NCBI GenBank assembly: GCA_008704415.1
Contig: VXIS01000017.1
Coordinates: 221,530-285,529 of the forward strand
Direction: 5' to 3'
Origin: Sphaerosporella brunnea
Lineage: Eukaryota; Ascomycota; Pezizomycetes; Pezizales; Pyronemataceae
DNA: 64,000 nt
Shown here: positions 58,390 through 64,000 of the stretch, piece after piece
How the letters are laid out: each line of letters opens with the position of its first letter
Position numbering within the stretch: position 1 is the first letter of the stretch
The notes under the pieces: model-generated
Told to the model about the DNA's origin: nothing
Database searches by the model: none
Seen by the model: only the letters and a program-made list of their open reading frames with translations
Translations under genes and position numbers: made by a program

Positions 58390-59352
58390 ATGTCATCCGA
58401 ACACGACCGCGACCGTGACATATCACCCTTGCCCGCGCCCCCAAAGCCGAAATCATATCTCCTCACCTCGTGTACCACCCCCTTCGGGCACCTTCTCACA
58501 ACAACCCTCCTGGGCCTCGGCGCCTCCGTCGCCGCCTGCTGCACCCGCAGCGAGTTCTCCTCTCCGCTCGTTTCTGCCCTCCGCGACACGCCCACTTCTG
58601 GCGGCCTCGTAATCCTAGAACTCGACGCGCTCTCAGCCGCCACCTGCCAGTCCGCACTCGCCAACGCGGTGCGCGCCTTCGGCCGCGTCGATGCCGTGGT
58701 ACACACGGGCGTGTCCTCCTTCGTCGGCGCGCTTGAGGAGATGGGCGATACTGACATCAAGCGGCAGTTCGAGGAGGGGTATTTCGGCAGGGTCAACGTG
58801 GTGAAGGCGGCGCTCACGGTGATGCGGAAACAGCGGGGCGGGCATATTGTCGTTGTGACCGGGCTGACGGGTGCTATGGGGACGCCCGGGCTGAGCTTGA
58901 GGTGCGCGAGCGACCATGCCATCGAGGGGTTGCTGGATGCGCTGGCGTATGAAGTCGCCCCGTTCGGTGTGCGTGTCAGCGTTGTGCAGCCCGGGGTCGA
59001 GGCGGCGGTGTGGGGTCAGGGTGGCGTGTTTGTTGCGCAGCCGGGTGCGGCTTACGATGAGGTGGAGGCGGTGGCGAGGGTTAGGAAGTTGGCGGGGATG
59101 GGGATGCGGGTGGAGGAGGAGGAAGTTAGAGATGCGGTCAAGATTGTGGTGGAGATTGCCGGCTCGGAGAATCCGCCGGGCAGGATTACGGTTGGCGAGG
59201 AGCAGGTTGATCTGGTCAAGGAGCGGCTGAAGACTATCAGTGAGGAACTCGAGGAGTATTTGGAGGCGAGTTTGGGCGCGGATATTAATGCGCCGCCTGG
59301 ACAGGGTGGCACGGGAGGGAGGACGAGGCCCGTTACGGGGGAGGAGCAGTAG
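58390..59352 (+). CDS. SDR-fold protein lacking catalytic Tyr/Lys
   Basis: Intronless, 320 aa. The Rossmann core of a classical short-chain dehydrogenase is visible: PKSYLLTSCTTPFGHLLTTT at the cofactor loop position, VAACCTRSEF, VILELDALSA, FGRVDAVVHTGVSSFVGALE, RGGHIVVVTGLTGAMGTPGL, and HAIEGLLDALAYEVAPFGVR then VSVVQPGVEAAVW. The usual YxxxK before the HAIEGL helix is replaced by RCASD, and the nucleotide loop TGxxxGxG is TSCTTPFG, so normal reductase activity is unlikely. It may be a pseudoenzyme or scaffold. The C-terminus is Glu-rich, then Gly-rich. A longer frame from 58306 exists, but the ATG at 58390 fits the family start better. Confidence 0.8.
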   Translation: MSSEHDRDRDISPLPAPPKPKSYLLTSCTTPFGHLLTTTLLGLGASVAACCTRSEFSSPLVSALRDTPTSGGLVILELDALSAATCQSALANAVRAFGRVDAVVHTGVSSFVGALEEMGDTDIKRQFEEGYFGRVNVVKAALTVMRKQRGGHIVVVTGLTGAMGTPGLSLRCASDHAIEGLLDALAYEVAPFGVRVSVVQPGVEAAVWGQGGVFVAQPGAAYDEVEAVARVRKLAGMGMRVEEEEVRDAVKIVVEIAGSENPPGRITVGEEQVDLVKERLKTISEELEEYLEASLGADINAPPGQGGTGGRTRPVTGEEQ

Positions 59353-59557
59353 GATACCCCTTTGTTTATTGCATCTAGAACGCGGGTTGTTTGATTTTTG
59401 GAGATACCAATAAAAAAAAAAAAAAATGTCTAGGTTGGTGTACAGCCGTTGATTGGCTTGCCGCCGAAGTTGCTATGTTTGCAAACCACAAACACAAATA
59501 TCATCGAGAATCCTCAGACAACTACCAAGGTCCTCCTCTCTCTCTCCCACACCCATT

Positions 59558-60173
59558 CTACGCCCACCCAAACACCCTCCTCGCCGCTACACTCACCAGC
59601 TCCTCCCTCTCCCCCTTCCACTCCTCAAGGCTCTGCACTTTCAACAGCTGCAGCACCGCCTTCACGCACGCACCCCAGCCCATCCGCTCCAGCTCCGGGG
59701 CAAGCGCAAACACATCGGCCACGGTCAGGGTCGGGACGCGGTCCACCAGCTCGAACGGGACCCTGCCCTCCGCATCCAGGCGGAGCAGCCGCGCGTACTT
59801 GTTTTCGTCGCCGGCGGCGTTGGTTCCTGCCAGGATGGCGAAGAAGGAGAAGTCGGTCGACGAGAGGAAGTCGGCGGTGAAGGGGTACAGGGCCAGGTAG
59901 AAGCGCGGGATGTGCGCGACGGCGCGGGTGCGGTAGTGCCGGTGCAGACGAGGCCCGAAGTGGTGGAATGTCTGTGTGTGTGTGTATGTGTGATGCTGGG
60001 TCAGTGCGCTGCTGGGTTCAGGGGGATATGTGGTGGTGGTGGTTTCTTTCGTTTCTGGTTCTTGACGGTGGGAGATGGAATGGACGGAAGGGGGAGAGAC
60101 GTACAAGCAGGATTATGTCCCGTGCCTTCTCCTCGAGGTACGTGGTGGAGGTGCTGTAGTCGATGTGCTGCAT
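59558..60173 (-). CDS. Uncharacterised 160-aa protein
   Basis: Two exons (60105-60173, 59558-59971) join in frame to 160 aa. The N-terminus MQHIDYSTSTTYLEEKARDI continues ILL, then TFHHFGPRLHRHYRTRAVAH in exon 2, IPRFYLALYPFTADFLSSTD, FSFFAILAGTNAAGDENKYA and RVPTLTVADVFALAPELERM, ending AARRVFGWA. It is a compact mixed helix/strand composition without signal peptide or membrane segment. I recognise no named domain. The 3' splice site sits at the end of a CA microsatellite. It converges on the SDR gene (205 bp between stops) and is divergent from the helicase gene (518 bp between starts). Confidence 0.65.
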
Positions 60174-60691
60174 ATTTGGCGGTTGGGGTGGGGATGGGGG
60201 GGCAGAGAGGTGTTAACGGTATGTAAGCGGTGGTGGTGAGGAAGTGAGGTAAAGGGATAAGAGAAGGATGTTGCTGGAAGCAATTTATAGCTGCTTTTTT
60301 CTTTTTTTATTGCCGCTGTGGTTTGTTCGTGCTTGGACGCACGTCGATATGGTCCGGCATGGGATATCACTCGAACTCGTGCAAACAAACATACCGGTTC
60401 AAAACCCTTGACCCGACGCTAGGGCTACGATGATTTGGGAGAACAACTGCTTGAGTTGATATTTCCCACCAAGCTACAACAATTGCCTTCTACTTCGTAC
60501 TCATCCTACAACTTGGAGCCGGGAAAGCGAAGTTGACGCACTATTGGTGGATATTATATACCAAGCCACATTCCTCAAGAAATATGTATATACCCGATCG
60601 CCGCTCGGCTGCTATCCGCATGCCGCCGCCAGAAGTTAGCTTTCCAGCATCAAACGCGCAAATTCGCGTCTTCCCAACAACAGCAACAACA

Positions 60692-63277
60692 ATGCCGCCT
60701 TCAAAGCAAAAGCGACCGAAGTGGTATGGTGTCAAAGCCGGAAGGAATCCCGGCGTGTATAATAACTGGTTTGTCGCCTCCTCCCCCTTCCTGCCCCCAC
60801 AATCCCGGGCTGGGGCTGACGTACCTAGGGACGATGCGAGGGTCCAAGTAGAGGGCTTTCGCGGTGCGAGACATAAAAGCTTTGCGACACGGGCGGAGGC
60901 CGAGCGCTATGTCGGGGGAGGCGCGAAAGAAGAAGAAGGAGGAAGGCGGGTAATAATAGACCTTACAAGTGACACCCCCACCATGTCTACGCTGGGGAAA
61001 CGATCGCGCACGCCGCGAGCCGAGACGCAGGTCATCGATCTAACTGACAGCGATGACTCATTTGAAGAGCATGAGAGCCCATATTTTTTTCGGCGTAGCG
61101 GTGGGGTGGGGTTTGCAGACCTGGACGGCAACGTCAATGGCAACGATGCCTGCCTTCCGATGTCGCGGTCTCAAGGCTATATCTCGGGCAGCCAGAGATT
61201 CAGAAACGCCGTTGAGGCGGCAAAGCCGCAGGGAATTTCGAGGGCCACGAGGGACGGAAATGCCACGGACGATCTGGATGCGCCGCGGAAACCTCCGATC
61301 AAACTTACGCCGGATCAGGAGAAGGTGCTGCAGTTGGTGTTGGAGGGGAAGAATGTTTTCTTCACGGGGCCGGTATGTGTTTTGGGGGCGAGGAGAGTTG
61401 AGGGTGAGCAGTGCTGATGGCCTATAGGCGGGAACGGGAAAGAGTTTGATACTGGAACACGTTAAGTATCACCTCTCGCGGCAGAACAAGAAATATGCGG
61501 TCACGGCGCCGACGGGTATTGCGGCGGTGCAGCTGGGCGGTTCTACGATTCATAGCTTTTCTGGGGTGGGACTTGGAGATAAGGGGCTTCGGGATTATCT
61601 GGGAATGTCCCGTTCTCGGAAAACACAGATTGGTATGAAGCGCGAGGCGTGGGAGGAGACGTCGGTGCTGATTGTTGATGAAATATCTATGGTGAGTTGG
61701 TTCTGTCCATACAGTCGCTGGAGGGGTGATTGCGCTCGGGAGACGGTGGGAGGGCATCAATTGCCATATAAAAACTTGAGGAGCGCCATCACCTCCCTAG
61801 CGACCGCCACTTGCCGGAGCAAAGCTGACGGAGAAGCATATATTAGCTGGAACCAAATCTTTGGGAGAAGCTGAATGGAATTGCCAAGGACATCCGAGAA
61901 AGCGATGACTTCTTTGGCGGCATGCAAGTCGTCGTTTGTGGAGACTTCTTCCAGCTGCCGCCGGTACCTGTCAGCGACGCTGCGCGGAACTGTGCGGAGT
62001 GTGGTATGTCCTCAACTTTTGCCTCTCGTCATCAGCGAATGCTTACCTCACCAGGCACCAAACTTCCAGCCAAAGGCAACCGTGGCTATCTTGACGAGCC
62101 GCCAAAGGGCGTCTACACCACGATTGGCATCAACCCCAAATCCTGGTGCATGTGCGCCAAATGCGGGCACCCCTGGAACGAATGTCTCAAATACGTCTTC
62201 CAAACCAAGTCCTGGCACGAGGCGCAATTCGGCACCGTGGTTCTCACTAAAGTGCATCGTCAGCAGGATCAACAGTGGGTGGACATGCTGGGCAAGATCA
62301 AGCTCGGCAACGTCGACCAGGAGGTCTTGAACTTCTTGGAGTCGCTGCGGCGGCCGCTGCCAGAAGTCGCGGGCGTGCGCCCTACTAGACTATACACCCA
62401 CCGCGCAAACGTGCAGAACGAGAATGAACAGGAATTTAGGAAACTCGACGAGAGTGAATATGTGTTTGAAGCCATCGACGAGGGAACGGTCACCACGGTC
62501 ACCGAGGAGGGCAGCAGCAGCACCATCAGATTCTCTCGCTCACAGCTTGCGGATAACGCCTACTTCAAGGCGCTGCAGGCCCCCACCACTCTGAAATTGA
62601 AGGAGAAGGCGCAAGTCATGATGCTGGCCAACATCAACCCCTCCGCCGGCCTAGTCAACGGCTCCCGCGGCGTGATCGCCGGTTTCCAAGTCTTCGAAAA
62701 CAAGGAAGAACTGGTCGCTGTCGGTGCAGAGGGCGATCGGGCCACACTGGAAAAGTACTACAAACACCACCACGACCCGAGTACAGGGACATTGACCCTA
62801 CCCCGCGTCAGCTTCGCGGCACTGGGTACGTCCGCAAAACCAGGCGACATGCCTCACGGGCCGTTGACGGTCCTCCCCGTGCGCTGGAGCCAGGAATCCA
62901 CGCTTTCCAGCGGCGCAACACAGACGCTGGCGCGTACCCAGATACCGCTTACGCTAGCCTGGGCGGCAACAGTGCACAAAGCCCAAGGCCTCACGCTGGA
63001 TCTCGCGGCAGTCGATATTTCGGCGGCTTTCGAAGCGGGGCAGGCATACGTTGGGCTCTCGCGGTGCAGGAGTCCGGAGGGACTGCAGATTCTGGGAAAC
63101 GGAGGCAGGGAGCAACTTAGGCGGGCCATCCGCTGCTGCCCGATCGTTGTGGGCTTCGATAGGATCTTGCAGCAGAAGTGGAGAGCACAGTTGGCGGACG
63201 AAGCGACGTCCCCGGCCAGGAAGAAGCACAGGGTTGAGAAGGAGCAGGATTGCGGCGATTTTGGTTTTGAGTTTTAG
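60692..63277 (+). CDS. PIF1-family helicase with N-terminal hybrid-binding-like domain
   Basis: 5'-to-3' superfamily 1B DNA helicase. Five exons (60692-60768, 60829-61372, 61428-61691, 61847-62003, 62055-63277) give 754 aa. Residues 8-55 (RPKWYGVKAGRNPGVYNNW, then EGFRGARHKSFATRAEAERY) match the RNase H1 N-terminal hybrid-binding domain (PF01693). Two short VIIDLT and VIDLTDSDD stretches follow (about 66 and 92). Helicase motifs: Walker A TGPAGTGKS across an intron, TAPTGIAAVQLGGSTIHSFS (Ia), LIVDEISM (II), GDFFQLPPV (III), KVHRQQD (IV region), WAATVHKAQGLTLD (V) and AYVGLSRCRS (VI). A Cys-rich insert (CAECG, CMCAKCGHPW) may bind zinc. The ATG at 60692 has a good context (CAACAATGC); upstream in-frame ATGs at 60620 and 60533 are possible. 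Confidence 0.92.
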
Positions 63278-64000
63278 CGCGGGGGGGGAGAGGGCGCTAT
63301 TTTGACGGATTACTTTGTGTTTTCCGCGCTTGCAATGTGTCAACTGGGAAATTGTAAATTGAAGCTTTTGGTCACCACCGAGGAATGGTGATTGTCATCT
63401 CATGCCACTACATCTGGACACCTCAACCCTGACGTACTGTACATACAACATATGCTCTATCACCGCACACTACGAGGCAATTTTCTTCCATCGTCTGTGT
63501 CAGCCCATGCCCCACCCAACAATAAAATTGCCGATCATGAGTGGTGGAAGCTACCTAAGCTTCCGTCTCCAGGTCAGTATTTACTCCTGGGAAGGTGGGG
63601 GAGGGGGGGGGGGGGTACCTTTCTTGGTCGACACTGCCTATTTCACCATCGATGGTAGGCCGGGTGAATAGTTTTGAGGGAACCAGCCCTGGAACCCAGT
63701 TTTTGGAAACTTGCCAATGGGTTCTTGCGGGTATAGCTAGGGGGATAGGGACGGGATAGGGATATCTAGCTGTTGCGGATGCTACGGCAGTCGGAGCTAT
63801 ATAGGCTAGGTAAGGCATAGGGAAGTTGTAGTGGCAGTGCTATTTTGTAATGGACGGAAGTGAAGCGATTATTCTTGGTGAAAGCGGCCAACCTGAACCA
63901 CTTAGGAACCAGATTCTTGAGCGGCGGTGACTTGCGGGCACCGAACCCAAGTGCTGTAAACCGTGTCTATGGCTTAATTTAGTCAAAAAACCTACAACCT
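63278..64000. other. Intergenic, no gene seen
   Basis: Downstream of the helicase gene. A G-run is at 63600-63613. Open frames at 63392-63818 lack any domain or splice continuation. Confidence 0.5.

Overview
The window is nuclear DNA of a filamentous ascomycete (Pezizomycotina). The evidence is genes split by short GT-AG introns (mostly 50-90 nt) with CTAAC-like branch sites, a Tup1/RcoA corepressor, a SepA/Bni1-type formin, a Smi1/Knr4 homologue, a GDP-mannose transporter, fungal HTD2, LOC1 and Mau2/Scc4, and an intron-containing tRNA-Met. Intergenic DNA is rich in microsatellites and homopolymers. I cannot name the genus from the sequence alone. Gene models were built by hand from the six frames; unless stated otherwise, the spliced length is a multiple of three.

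Region 1 (1-24 kb) is a housekeeping block, all on the minus strand: TUP1 (2.5-5.2 kb); a long low-complexity stretch with a decayed F-box/WD-like gene and a small pogo-like element (5.2-10.3 kb); a short-chain dehydrogenase; tyrosyl-DNA phosphodiesterase 1; the Golgi GDP-mannose transporter; cohesin loader Mau2/Scc4; mitochondrial hydroxyacyl-thioester dehydratase HTD2; and Smi1/Knr4.

Region 2 (24-46 kb) is accessory and gene-poor. It holds an ankyrin pseudogene, a seven-exon orphan gene with a possible PD-(D/E)XK-like core, a small secreted cysteine-rich protein, a hAT-like MITE, a frameshifted rhodopsin-like membrane-protein pseudogene, and a 758-bp pogo-like element. The tip of that element supplies the stop codon of a wax-synthase-like acyltransferase. 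It also holds a divergent pair made of an Hsp70-like ATPase and a coiled-coil orphan with a Val-Asp-Gly minisatellite tail.

Region 3 (46-64 kb) is compact and conserved again: tRNA-Met(CAU), an alpha/beta hydrolase, LOC1, a near-perfect foldback MITE, the formin (1875 aa), a short-chain dehydrogenase that has lost its catalytic Tyr/Lys, a 160-aa orphan, and a PIF1-family helicase fused to an RNase H1-like hybrid-binding domain and carrying two SUMO-interaction-like motifs.

Functional themes are polarity and cell wall (formin, Smi1, GDP-mannose transport) and genome maintenance (Tdp1, Mau2, PIF1). No CRISPR, prokaryotic operon or viral gene was seen.
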